DNA of 64,000 nucleotides from DASQUK01 sp046726215 (GTDB taxonomy: Bacteria; Actinomycetota; Acidimicrobiia; Acidimicrobiales; VFJN01). The translations under genes and the position numbers were made by a program. Below the pieces are notes generated by a model. It had not been told where the DNA came from. It was given only the letters and a program-made list of their open reading frames with translations, and searched no databases. The DNA lies in contig JBKPAA010000059.1 in the NCBI GenBank assembly GCA_046726215.1, forward strand, positions 1 through 64,000, given 5' to 3'. How positions within the stretch are numbered: the stretch's first letter is position 1; each line of letters begins with the position of its first letter. This document shows, piece after piece, positions 48,091-55,897 of this stretch.

Positions 48091-49326
48091 TCAGAACGTC
48101 AACACGCACCACGGCGCCCGCGGTGACGCGAACATTGCGGCCGCCTTGCCGGTCGCTCCGTCGCGGCGTTCGTCCACCCCGCCGACCGCCGCCAGGCGGC
48201 CCCAGCCGGTACCACCCAGGTAGGCGGCGCCCAGGGCAGCCACGGGAACGACCAGGTCGGGCTCGGCATCGGTCGCCGCGCAGGTGGCACCGTCGGGTCC
48301 GCCCTCGAGCGCGAAGCGGCCGTTGGCGTGGCCGAGGGGGTCGACGACCTCGAGCACGAGGGACCCCTCGGCGCCATAGGAGCGGGCGGTCAGGGCTGCC
48401 GGGACGTCCAGCACCCGGACCCAGAGGTGGTCGGAGCGGTTGACGAGCGCCCCCATCCGGGCGTCGGCCAGCGCGAGCGGGACTGGATTGTCCACCGGCC
48501 GGAGGCTCACGTGCACCCGTGTCACCCAGTCGACCGAGGCGAGGAACCGCACCAGCTCGATCTCGGCGCGCCCGGATGTCGCCATCAGCACGCCGGCGGA
48601 CAGGGTTCCGGCGGGACGGTTGAGCTCCCAGCGCTCGTCGACCGAGTACGCAGTGGCCGCCTGGGGCTCGCCCCGCTCGTCGGACCAGACGACCTTGGTC
48701 GCCTTGCGCCTGGAGTCGTTGTCGCCGTCGGGCCACTCGCGCACGCCGGCGAACACCTCCCAGCGCGGCACGTCGTAGCTGATGTGACCCGGGAATGTGC
48801 GGCGGGCCCGGTCGTAGACGTCGACCACGACCTTGGCGAAGGTGTCGTTGTCCACCAGCTCGACGGTGCCCGCGGGCCCGTCGAGCCACCGTGCCTGCGC
48901 GGCGTCGAGGTGCAGCTCGCAGGCCTCGACGCCGACGCCGTAGCCGTAGCGCCCGTAGATGGGGTACTCGGCGGCCACCAGGACCGCCACCGGCTCGCCG
49001 CGGTCGGCGATGTCGTCGAGCTGGGTCCGCATCATGCGGCTGAGGTGGCCCTGCCGGCGGTGCGTCGGCAGGACACCCACGCTGCTGACGGCGCCCGCCG
49101 CCACCGCGCCGCCGGGGACGGTCAGCTCGGTGGGAAAGGCTCGGGCGGCGCCACAGAGCCGGCCGTGGCCGTCGAAGGCCCCGAGGCAGCGGTCGATGCC
49201 GAACGCGGCCCGCCGGGTTTCGATGTCCTCGGCCGGGGACGGTGGCGCCAGGAACGCGGTGAGGACGACGTTGACGAAGTCGCCGAACTCGTCGTCGGTG
49301 ATGGTGCGCACGGTGTCGGGGGTCAC
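48091..49326 (-). CDS. Eis-like N-acetyltransferase with C-terminal SCP2-like domain
   Basis: 411 residues. The N-terminal GNAT with AVSSVGVLPTHRRQGHLSRMM (acetyl-CoA loop, about residues 75-95), YPIYGRYGYGVG, then a second degenerate GNAT domain and a C-terminal sterol-carrier-like domain ending FASPRAPWCVLTF, where the free C-terminal carboxylate is used in catalysis in Eis proteins. Eis relatives acetylate aminoglycosides and lysines; the physiological target here is unknown. GTG 49326 is chosen since TACCCT lies 7 nt upstream on this strand (leaderless). The trmH-like stop at 49383 lies close behind. Confidence 0.87.
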   Translation of the reverse strand: MTPDTVRTITDDEFGDFVNVVLTAFLAPPSPAEDIETRRAAFGIDRCLGAFDGHGRLCGAARAFPTELTVPGGAVAAGAVSSVGVLPTHRRQGHLSRMMRTQLDDIADRGEPVAVLVAAEYPIYGRYGYGVGVEACELHLDAAQARWLDGPAGTVELVDNDTFAKVVVDVYDRARRTFPGHISYDVPRWEVFAGVREWPDGDNDSRRKATKVVWSDERGEPQAATAYSVDERWELNRPAGTLSAGVLMATSGRAEIELVRFLASVDWVTRVHVSLRPVDNPVPLALADARMGALVNRSDHLWVRVLDVPAALTARSYGAEGSLVLEVVDPLGHANGRFALEGGPDGATCAATDAEPDLVVPVAALGAAYLGGTGWGRLAAVGGVDERRDGATGKAAAMFASPRAPWCVLTF

Positions 49327-49333
49327 CGTCGCC

Positions 49334-49339
49334 AGGGTA
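49334..49339 (-). promoter_or_regulatory. -10 box for the leaderless Eis-like gene
   Basis: Minus-strand TACCCT, 7 nt before the GTG at 49326. Confidence 0.5.
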
Positions 49340-49382
49340 GGCAGCCTCCCGGCCGCGGGCCGCAGGGGTTTCGGCGCCGGGA

Positions 49383-49916
49383 TCAGGCGTCGCCGGCCCA
49401 GTCCCGGCGGCGCAGCTCGTACAGCGCGATGGCGGTAGCGGTGGCCACGTTGAGCGACCCGACGCGTCCGAGCTGGGGTATGTACGTCACCCGGTCGCAG
49501 GCGGCCAGGGTGGCTGCCGGCAGCCCGCGGTCCTCGTGGCCGATGGCGAGGCACACCGGCCCACTGACGGTGAGCTCGGGGAGCGGCACCGCATCGTCGG
49601 TGAGCTCCAGGCCGATGACGCAGTAGCCGTCGTCCCGGGCCGCCGACGCCGCCTCGGCGGCGGTGTCGTGCCATGTCCACTCGACGAAGCGCTGCGACCC
49701 CAGCGCGGTCTTGGCAGTCTTGGCGTTGGTGGGCGCCGCCGTGTCGCCGACCAGCCACAGATGGTCGACTCGGAACGCCGCCGCCGTCCGGAGGATGGCG
49801 CCCACGTTGTAGGGCGACTGGACGTGGTCGAGGATCAGCGCGACCGGTGCCACGGTGCGTCGGCGCCAGGAGCGGTGCAGGCGCTTGAGTCCCGTCGGAT
49901 CGAGCTGCCGCGTCAT
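49383..49916 (-). CDS. SPOUT-class (TrmH/SpoU) RNA 2'-O-ribose methyltransferase
   Basis: 177 residues, a minimal SPOUT protein without an N-terminal RNA-binding domain. SPOUT motif 1 is ILDHVQSPYNVGAILRTAAAF, motif 2 AIGHEDRGLP and motif 3 QLGRVGSLNVATATAIALYEL, which form the SAM-binding knot. It likely methylates a tRNA or rRNA ribose, perhaps TrmL/TrmH-like; exact position unknown. The ATG at 49916 overlaps the stop of the upstream methyltransferase gene (ATGA) and has AAGGAG directly before it. Confidence 0.88.
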   Translation of the reverse strand: MTRQLDPTGLKRLHRSWRRRTVAPVALILDHVQSPYNVGAILRTAAAFRVDHLWLVGDTAAPTNAKTAKTALGSQRFVEWTWHDTAAEAASAARDDGYCVIGLELTDDAVPLPELTVSGPVCLAIGHEDRGLPAATLAACDRVTYIPQLGRVGSLNVATATAIALYELRRRDWAGDA

Positions 49917-50512
49917 CTCCTTACCTCGAGGAGTCGGTAGCCGACGCGGCTCCCCAGGCGCGTGACGGACCAGTCGCGCCCCTCCAGCCAACGGTGCAGC
50001 GAATCGGCGCCGAGGTGCTTCTGCGCGACCAGCAGCGCCGTGCCGTCGGTGTCCAGCCGTCCGAGCCAGCCGTCGAGAAGGTCGTGGAGGGCGGCCTTTC
50101 CCACCCGCACCGGCGGGTTCGACCACAGCGCCGCGAGCCGCACGTCGGCCGGCACGTCATCCGGCGTCGCCACCCGAACATTGGTGAGACCGGCGGCTGC
50201 GGCGTTGGCCCTCGTGAGCTCGAGGGCCCGTTCGTTGACGTCGACGGCCCACACCGTGGCCCCGGGGGAACGCTTGGCCAGCGTGAGCGCAATCGGCCCG
50301 TAGCCACAACCGACGTCCGCAAGGTGACCGCCTGGCGGCGGCGGGGGTGCCTCGGTCAGCAGGTACCTTGTGCCGGGATCGATGCGCGCCGCGGAGAACA
50401 CGCCCCGGTCGGTGCGGAGGGCCAGCGACAGGTCCGGGAGGTCGAGCTGCACGGTGGACGGGCGCGACGCCACGTCCGGTGAGCGCGAGAAGTAGTGCTG
50501 GGGCCGGCCCAC
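49913..50512 (-). CDS. Class I methyltransferase, RsmC/RlmG-like
   Basis: 199 residues. QHYFSRSPDVASRP at the N-terminus, FSAARIDPGTRYLL, SAM motif I LADVGCGYGPIALTLAKR and motif IV WSNPPVRVGK (an NPPx motif typical of exocyclic amino N-methylation). The best guess is a 16S or 23S rRNA guanine N2-methyltransferase of the RsmC group. Starts at GTG 50512, leaderless, divergent from def with overlapping -10 boxes. It is first in a two-gene minus-strand operon with the SPOUT methyltransferase. Confidence 0.87.
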   Translation of the reverse strand: MGRPQHYFSRSPDVASRPSTVQLDLPDLSLALRTDRGVFSAARIDPGTRYLLTEAPPPPPGGHLADVGCGYGPIALTLAKRSPGATVWAVDVNERALELTRANAAAAGLTNVRVATPDDVPADVRLAALWSNPPVRVGKAALHDLLDGWLGRLDTDGTALLVAQKHLGADSLHRWLEGRDWSVTRLGSRVGYRLLEVRR

Positions 50513-50520
50513 GTCGGGCG

Positions 50521-50530
50521 ACGGTAGCCT
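50521..50530. promoter_or_regulatory. Overlapping divergent -10 boxes (methyltransferase / def)
   Basis: ACGGTAGCCT contains TAGCCT (plus strand, 50525-50530), 8 nt before the def ATG, and TACCGT (minus strand, 50526-50521), 8 nt before the GTG at 50512. The two boxes share the TA at 50525-50526. Confidence 0.55.
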
Positions 50531-50538
50531 TGCGGGCC

Positions 50539-51078
50539 ATGGCCCCCTACAGCATCCGCACGGTTGGTGACCCGGTCCTGCGGCAACGCGCCACCGAGGT
50601 CACCACCATCGACGGGCGCGTGGCCAAGCTGGCGGAGGACATGATCGCCACCATGTACGACGCCCCCGGCGTCGGCCTGGCAGCCCCCCAGGTGGGGGTC
50701 GAGAAGCGGATGTTCGTGTACGACGTGGGCGAGGGACCGTTCACGATCGTCAACCCCGAGATCTCTGAACGCGACGGCGAGTGGACGTACGAGGAGGGTT
50801 GCCTGTCGGTGCCCGGGCTGTCGTGGGAGATCGTCCGTGCCAAGCGGGTGCACCTCACGGGCCTCGACCTCGACGGCAACGACGTCTCCATCGAGGCGGA
50901 CGAGCTGCTCGCCCGCTGCTTCCAGCATGAGCTCGACCACCTCGACGGCATCCTGCTGCTGGAGCGGCTGGACGCCGACACCCGCAAGCAGGCGCTCAAG
51001 ACCATCAGGGAGCTCGGCATCGGTCGCTCCGTGCCGGCGCACGCCGAGTCCAAGGGCGGCGGTTTCTCTCTCCGCTAG
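50539..51078 (+). CDS. def: Peptide deformylase
   Basis: 179 residues. It removes the formyl group from nascent proteins at the ribosome exit. All three signature motifs are present: GVGLAAPQVG (about residues 46-55), EGCLSVPG (Cys metal ligand, about 91-98) and QHELDHLDG (two His and the catalytic Glu, about 133-141). The length is standard for type 1/2 actinobacterial enzymes. Next to fmt, whose product adds the formyl group, an order seen in many bacteria. Confidence 0.96.
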   Translation: MAPYSIRTVGDPVLRQRATEVTTIDGRVAKLAEDMIATMYDAPGVGLAAPQVGVEKRMFVYDVGEGPFTIVNPEISERDGEWTYEEGCLSVPGLSWEIVRAKRVHLTGLDLDGNDVSIEADELLARCFQHELDHLDGILLLERLDADTRKQALKTIRELGIGRSVPAHAESKGGGFSLR

Positions 51079-51084
51079 GCCGGG

Positions 51085-51975
51085 GTGAAGCCGGGCCGGT
51101 CCATGGCGCTCGCACCCGCACCCACGCACCCCCGGCGGCTGGTGTTCCTGGGAACCCCCGAGTTCGCGACCCTGCCGCTGCGCGCGCTGGTCGACGCTGG
51201 CCGGGACATCGCGCTCGTGGTGTCCCAGCCCGACAAACGCCGGGGCCGCGGTGGCCGGTTGCTGCCGTCACCGGTGAAGCAGGCGGCGCTCGACCTCGGG
51301 CTGCCGGTGTCCGACCGCGTCGACGACGTGCTCGACACGGGTGCCGACCTCGGGGTGGTGGCCGCGTTCGGCCGCCTGATCAGGCCCCACGTGCTGGAGC
51401 GTCTGCCGATGGCGAACCTCCATTTCTCCCTGCTGCCCCGGTGGCGGGGCGCGGCGCCGGTCGAGCGGGCGATCCTGGCCGGCGACGAGCGCACGGGCGT
51501 CGACCTCATGGTCATCGAGGAGGGCTTGGACACGGGCGGCGTGTACGCCCGCGCCGAGGTGCCGATCGACCCCGACGAGACGGCCGACGAGCTGCGGGCC
51601 CGCCTGGCGGCACTGGGGACCGACCTGCTGCTCGCCAACCTGCGCGACGGTCTGCCCGAGCCCAAACCGCAACAGGGTGAGCCCACCTATGCCCACAAGA
51701 TCGGTCCCGCAGAGCTGCGGATCGACTGGGACCGGCCGGCGGTCGACATCCATCGGCTGGTCCGGATCGGTGGCGCCTGGACGACCTTCCGGGGCCACCG
51801 GCTCAAGGTGTGGCGCACGGCGCTCGGCCCGGCGGGACCCGACGGCATCGAGATGCCCGCCGGTGACGGAGCGATCCACCTGGTCGAGGTGCAACCCGAG
51901 GGGCGGCGACGGATACCGGCCCGGGCGTGGGCGCATGGGGTCCACTGGCGGCCCGGAGACCGGGTGGACACGTGA
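51085..51975 (+). CDS. fmt: Methionyl-tRNA formyltransferase
   Basis: 296 residues. It uses 10-formyl-THF to formylate initiator Met-tRNA. The N-terminal domain has RLVFLGTPEFATLPLRAL, VAAFGRLI and the signature LHFSLLPRWRGAAPVERAILAGDERTGV with catalytic Asn/His/Asp region (N residue at ANLHFS). The linker and C-terminal OB domain are marked by YAHKIGPAELRIDW and later segments. It starts 6 nt after def at GTG 51085; an internal ATG at 51103 (MALAPAPTHP) is possible and would remove six residues. Confidence 0.94.
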   Translation: MKPGRSMALAPAPTHPRRLVFLGTPEFATLPLRALVDAGRDIALVVSQPDKRRGRGGRLLPSPVKQAALDLGLPVSDRVDDVLDTGADLGVVAAFGRLIRPHVLERLPMANLHFSLLPRWRGAAPVERAILAGDERTGVDLMVIEEGLDTGGVYARAEVPIDPDETADELRARLAALGTDLLLANLRDGLPEPKPQQGEPTYAHKIGPAELRIDWDRPAVDIHRLVRIGGAWTTFRGHRLKVWRTALGPAGPDGIEMPAGDGAIHLVEVQPEGRRRIPARAWAHGVHWRPGDRVDT

Positions 51976-52046
51976 CCGGGAGGCGGTGCGAGGGACCCGA
52001 CGGGGTCCGAGCCGCCGTGAGAGTTCCGCTGCGTGCGGGGCCGGGG

Positions 52047-52052
52047 TAGTTT
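52047..52052 (+). promoter_or_regulatory. -10 box for the YdeI-like gene
   Basis: TAGTTT, 6 nt before the GTG at 52059, leaderless arrangement. Confidence 0.45.
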
Positions 52053-52058
52053 CCCGGC

Positions 52059-52523
52059 GTGCAGAAGCCGCAGCGGTTCCGCGCCCGCCTCCGGGACGCG
52101 GGCGGCGGGGGCGCGGCGTTCGACGTGCCGGCTCAGGCGGCCGTGCCGCTAAGCGAGCGGAAGCGCCCGCCGGTCAGGGTGACGATTGGCGGCCACACGT
52201 TTCGCACCACCGCCGCCGTTTACGGCGGCCAGCCAATGATCGGGGTCAACAAGCAGCACCGGGCCGCGGCCCGCATCGACGTTGGCGACACGTTCGAGGT
52301 CGAGGTGGCGCTCGACGAGGAGCCCCGGGTGGTCGAGGTGCCACCCGACCTCGCAGAGGCGCTCGACGGTGACGCCGGGGCGCGGGCCGCCTTCGACCGC
52401 ATGTCCTACACGCACCGGCGCGAGTACGTGGAGTGGGTCGCGGATGCCAAGCGACCGGCGACGCGTGCCCGCCGGGTCGCGGAGACGGTCGAACGGGTCC
52501 GACCGGGCGCGGCCGGGCGATGA
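52059..52523 (+). CDS. DUF1905 / YdeI (OmdA)-like protein
   Basis: 154 residues. A small N-terminal DUF1905 beta-barrel (FRARLRDAGGGGAAFDVPAQA, RPPVRVTIGGHTFRTTAAVYGG) followed by the C-terminal OmdA/YdeI helical segment with DRMSYTHRREYVEWVADAKRPATRARRVAETVERVR, which is characteristic. Members are described as linked to polymyxin or bacteriocin tolerance in enterics, but the biochemical role is not established. Start GTG 52059 sits 6 nt after a TAGTTT box. ATGA overlap with the MoaB-like gene. Confidence 0.82.
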   Translation: MQKPQRFRARLRDAGGGGAAFDVPAQAAVPLSERKRPPVRVTIGGHTFRTTAAVYGGQPMIGVNKQHRAAARIDVGDTFEVEVALDEEPRVVEVPPDLAEALDGDAGARAAFDRMSYTHRREYVEWVADAKRPATRARRVAETVERVRPGAAGR

Positions 52524-53008
52524 GCGAGGCCGAGGCGCGCCGGCGATGGCCGGCCAAGGTGCTGACCGTGTCCGACGGCGTGGTGGCCGGCACCCGTGAG
52601 GATCGCTCCGGTGCGGCGCTGGCGGATCGGCTGCGGGCCGCGGGTTACGACGTCGTGGGACGGGTGGTGAGCCCCGACGGGACCGAAGCCGTGGCGGAGG
52701 CGCTGCGGGCGCTGGCCGACGGGTACGCGGGATTGATCGTGACGACCGGCGGGACGGGGTTCGGTCCCCGTGACCTGACACCCGAGGGGACGCGCGCCGT
52801 GCTCGACCGCGAGGCGCCGGGGCTGGGCGAGGCCATGAGGCTGGTGAACCCCCTCGGTCGCCTGTCGCGGGCGGTGGCCGGGACCGTGGGGCAGGCGCTG
52901 GTGCTCAACACGCCGGGCTCGTCCACGGGCGCCGTCGAGTGCCTGGACGCCGTGATCGATGTCGTGCCCCACGCCCTGGAGCTGCTCGGGGGAGGCAGGC
53001 CGCACTGA
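52520..53008 (+). CDS. MoaB/Mog-like molybdenum cofactor biosynthesis protein
   Basis: 162 residues, MoCF_biosynth fold. KVLTVSDGVVAGTREDRSGAALADRL at the N-terminus, VTTGGTGFGPRDLTPEGTRAVLDREAPGL (the molybdopterin-binding TTGGTG signature) and LVLNTPGSSTGAVECL. The enzyme adenylylates molybdopterin (Mog) or is its MoaB relative; the two cannot be separated here. It may serve the MOSC protein encoded at 8 kb. ATG 52520 overlaps the previous stop by 4 nt. 51 nt then separate it from ribD, containing the palindromic operator. Confidence 0.9.
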   Translation: MSEAEARRRWPAKVLTVSDGVVAGTREDRSGAALADRLRAAGYDVVGRVVSPDGTEAVAEALRALADGYAGLIVTTGGTGFGPRDLTPEGTRAVLDREAPGLGEAMRLVNPLGRLSRAVAGTVGQALVLNTPGSSTGAVECLDAVIDVVPHALELLGGGRPH

Positions 53009-53031
53009 CCGTGGCGGACGTCACTCGACAG

Positions 53032-53053
53032 AAATTAGAACGTGTTCTAATTT
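53032..53053. promoter_or_regulatory. 22-bp palindromic operator over the ribD -10 box (KstR-like)
   Basis: Arms AAATTAGAAC and GTTCTAATTT (10 bp each, perfect) around GT. The core TAGAACGTGTTCTA fits the published KstR consensus TnnAACnnGTTnnA exactly. The right arm contains the ribD -10 box TAATTT (53048-53053), so a bound repressor would block transcription. The A/T richness stands out in this GC-rich sequence. Confidence 0.75.
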
Positions 53054-53059
53054 GGCTCC

Positions 53060-54091
53060 GTGACGCTCGCCCATACGCTGCCGGTGATGGTCGACACCGA
53101 CCACGACCACATGCTGCGGGCTGTCGAGCTGGCCGCCGGTGTCCGCGCCTCCACGTCGCCCAACCCCTGGGTGGGCTGCGTGCTGGTGGCCGCCGACGGC
53201 CGGGAGCTCGAGGGCGCCACGCAGCCGCCCGGGGGATCGCACGCCGAGGCGGCCGCCCTGGCCGAGGCCGCGACGGCGGGCATCGACACCCGGGGCGCGA
53301 CGGCATACGTGACGCTGGAGCCGTGCAACCACCACGGCCGCACCCCACCCTGCGCCGACGCCCTGATCGACGCCGGCGTCGCCCGGGTCGTCGTGGGCCT
53401 CGCTGATCCCGACCCGCACGTGAGGGGCCGGGGAATCGAGCGGCTGCGCGCCGCCGGCGTCGAGGTCACGACCGGGGTCGCCGGCGACGTGGTGGCCGAG
53501 CTGCTCGCCCCCTACGTGAAGCACCGCGAGACCGGGCGCCCCTACGTGGTGCTCAAGCTGGCCGCCAGCCTCGACGGACGCACCGCGGCGCCGGACGGTT
53601 CCAGCCGGTGGATCACCGGCGAGGCCGCCAGGGCCGATGCCCACCGCCTGCGGGCCGAGAGCGACGCCGTGCTGGTCGGGGCCGGCACCGTGCGGGCCGA
53701 CGACCCCGCACTCACGGTCCGCCGTGTCGGCGGCCGCGATCCCTTGCGTGTCGTGCTGGGTAAGGCGCCACCGGGCGCCAGGGTCCGCCCCGCCCTCGAG
53801 CTGGCGGGCGATCTCGGCGAGGTCCTCGACCAGCTGGCCCGACGCGACGTGATCCAGCTGTTGGTCGAGGGGGGCGCCACGGTGGCCGGGGCCTTCCACC
53901 GGGCCGGTCTGGTCGATCGCTACGTCGTCTACCTGGCGCCGGTCCTGTTCGGTGGAGACGACGCCCGTGGCTTGTTCACTGGACCCGGAGCCAGCACCAT
54001 GTCCGACGTCTGGCGTGGCCGCATAGCCGGCGTCACGCACCTGGGCGACGACCTTCGCGTCGACCTGTACCCCCGAGTCAGGAGCAGCTGA
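53060..54091 (+). CDS. ribD: Bifunctional riboflavin biosynthesis deaminase/reductase
   Basis: 343 residues. The N-terminal deaminase has the zinc motifs SHAEAAALAEA and LEPCNHHGRTPPCADALI (His and two Cys), preceded by SPNPWVGCVLV. The C-terminal reductase (RPYVVLKLAASLDGRTAAPDGSSRWITG, LVGAGTVRADDPALTVR, LLVEGGATVAGAF) uses NADPH. Together they convert the GTP-derived pyrimidine into the ribitylamino intermediate. GTG 53060 lies 6 nt after the TAATTT -10 box inside the palindrome, a leaderless start. It overlaps ribE by one base (TGATG). Confidence 0.94.
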   Translation: MTLAHTLPVMVDTDHDHMLRAVELAAGVRASTSPNPWVGCVLVAADGRELEGATQPPGGSHAEAAALAEAATAGIDTRGATAYVTLEPCNHHGRTPPCADALIDAGVARVVVGLADPDPHVRGRGIERLRAAGVEVTTGVAGDVVAELLAPYVKHRETGRPYVVLKLAASLDGRTAAPDGSSRWITGEAARADAHRLRAESDAVLVGAGTVRADDPALTVRRVGGRDPLRVVLGKAPPGARVRPALELAGDLGEVLDQLARRDVIQLLVEGGATVAGAFHRAGLVDRYVVYLAPVLFGGDDARGLFTGPGASTMSDVWRGRIAGVTHLGDDLRVDLYPRVRSS

Positions 54092-54660
54092 TGTTCACCG
54101 GCATCGTCGAGGAGCTGGGCTCGATCGCCTCGATCGAGGGCCAGCGCGTCCGGATCGCGGCGTCGCTCGTGACCCAGGACGCCAAGACCGGCGACTCCAT
54201 CGCCGTGGACGGCTGTTGCGTCACCGTTGTCGAACAGGGCCCCGGGTGGTGGGAGGCCGACATCACCGACGAAACGCTCAAGCGCACGACGTTCGGCGAC
54301 CGGGTACCGGGCGACCCGGTCAACCTCGAGCGCCCCGTCCGGATGACCGACCGACTCGGGGGCCACATCGTGCAGGGCCACGTCGACGGCGTGGGAGAGA
54401 TCGTCGAGCCCGCCCCCGACCTGCGCATCCGGATGCCCCGCGAACTGCTGCGCTACATAGTCGAGAAGGGCTCGGTGGCCGTCGACGGCGTGAGCCTCAC
54501 TGTCGTCGACGTGCTCGACGATGGCTTCACGGTGGCCGTCATCCCCCACACGGCCGCTGTCACCACCCTCGGCACCAAGCAGGTCGGCGACGGCGTGAAC
54601 CTGGAGGTGGACGTGACCGTGAAATACGTCGAACGCCTCCTTGCCTGGAAGGATGTCTAA
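54091..54660 (+). CDS. ribE: Riboflavin synthase alpha chain
   Basis: 189 residues as two homologous beta-barrels (lumazine-binding repeats). It begins MFTGIVEELG, the usual start; each half carries the VDGC/VDGV substrate loop: IAVDGCCVTVV and GSVAVDGVSLTVVDV, with GGHIVQGHVDGVGEI at the junction. It dismutates two molecules of 6,7-dimethyl-8-ribityllumazine to riboflavin. Overlaps the ribD stop. ribBA follows after two bases. Also written ribC in some species. Confidence 0.94.
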   Translation: MFTGIVEELGSIASIEGQRVRIAASLVTQDAKTGDSIAVDGCCVTVVEQGPGWWEADITDETLKRTTFGDRVPGDPVNLERPVRMTDRLGGHIVQGHVDGVGEIVEPAPDLRIRMPRELLRYIVEKGSVAVDGVSLTVVDVLDDGFTVAVIPHTAAVTTLGTKQVGDGVNLEVDVTVKYVERLLAWKDV

Positions 54661-54662
54661 AC

Positions 54663-55883
54663 ATGGCCTTCGCCAAAGTCGAGGACGCGGTCACGGCGGT
54701 CGGGCGGGGCGAGATCGTCGTCGTCGTCGACGACGAGGACCGAGAGAACGAGGGCGACCTCATCATGGCGGCGGAGTTCGCCACACCCGAGAAGATCGCC
54801 TTCTTCCTGCATCACACGTCCGGCGTGATCTGTGCACCGGTGACCCGCGAGCGGGCCCGCGAGCTCGACCTGCCGCTCATGGTCGCGAACAACACCGAGA
54901 CCATGCGCACGGCCTTCACCGTCAGCGTCGACTTCCGTCACGACACGACCACGGGCATCTCGGCCCACGACCGGGCGGCAACCGTGCGAGCCCTGGTCGA
55001 CCCCGCGACGCGACCCCTGGACCTGTTGCGCCCCGGCCACATCTTCCCGCTGGAGGCGCGCGACGGTGGCGTGCTGAAGCGGGCCGGGCACACGGAGGCG
55101 GCCATCGACCTGGCCCGCATGGCGGGCCTCTACCCGGCCGGGGTCCTGTGCGAGCTGGTCAACGAGAGCAAGAACGACATGGCCCGCCTGCCGGAGCTCC
55201 ACAGCTTCGCCGAGGAGCACGGGCTGGTGCTGATCTCGATCGCCGATCTCATCCGCTACCGCCGCCAGACCGAGAAGCTGGTACGACGCGTCGCCGAGGC
55301 GCGCATCCCCACGGAGTGGGGGGACTTCACCTGCTACGCGTACGAATCGGTGCTCGACGGCGAGCACCACATCGCCTTCGTCAAGGGGGCGGTCCAGGGT
55401 CAGGACAACGTCCTGGTCCGGGTGCACTCGGAGTGCCTCACCGGCGACGTGTTCGGGTCGCTGCGGTGCGACTGTGGACTCCAGCTCCAGGCCGCCATGA
55501 AGCAGGTGGCCGAGGAGGGCATGGGCGCGGTGGTGTACCTCCGGGGGCACGAGGGCCGGGGCATCGGCATCGGGCACAAGCTGCTCGCGTACCAGCTGCA
55601 GGACCAGGGCCACGACACGGTCGACGCCAACATCGCGCTGGGCATGCCGGTCGACAGCCGCGAGTACGGCATCGGTGCCCAGATCCTGGTCGATCTGGGG
55701 ATCACCACCATGCGGCTGCTGACCAACAACCCGTCGAAGAAGGGTGGGCTGGCGGGGTTCGGCCTGGAGATCAGCGAACGGGTGCCCCTGCAGACGGCAC
55801 CCAATGCCGAGAACATCGCCTACCTGCGCACCAAGCGCGAGCGCATGGGCCACATGCTCGAGGGCCTCGATGACGTCCTCTAG
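54663..55883 (+). CDS. ribBA: Bifunctional DHBP synthase / GTP cyclohydrolase II
   Basis: 406 residues. The N-terminal RibB domain (about 1-200) has DDEDRENEGDLIMAAEF (acidic Mg2+-binding loop), ISAHDRAATVRAL and AGHTEAAIDLARMAGL. The C-terminal RibA domain has VRVHSECLTGDVFGSLRCDCG (zinc cysteines) and YLRGHEGRGIGIGHKL (catalytic region), with YGIGAQILVDLGI and LLTNNPSKKGGLAGFGLEI. It makes both precursors of riboflavin. ATG 54663, third gene in the rib operon. Confidence 0.96.
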   Translation: MAFAKVEDAVTAVGRGEIVVVVDDEDRENEGDLIMAAEFATPEKIAFFLHHTSGVICAPVTRERARELDLPLMVANNTETMRTAFTVSVDFRHDTTTGISAHDRAATVRALVDPATRPLDLLRPGHIFPLEARDGGVLKRAGHTEAAIDLARMAGLYPAGVLCELVNESKNDMARLPELHSFAEEHGLVLISIADLIRYRRQTEKLVRRVAEARIPTEWGDFTCYAYESVLDGEHHIAFVKGAVQGQDNVLVRVHSECLTGDVFGSLRCDCGLQLQAAMKQVAEEGMGAVVYLRGHEGRGIGIGHKLLAYQLQDQGHDTVDANIALGMPVDSREYGIGAQILVDLGITTMRLLTNNPSKKGGLAGFGLEISERVPLQTAPNAENIAYLRTKRERMGHMLEGLDDVL

Positions 55884-55897
55884 GCGGCCCCGTCGCC

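Noticed and set aside
52990..53060. FMN riboswitch upstream of ribD
   Set aside because: Only about 50 nt separate the MoaB-like stop from ribD, and neither the conserved RFN core nor space for it is present; the palindromic operator occupies the region.
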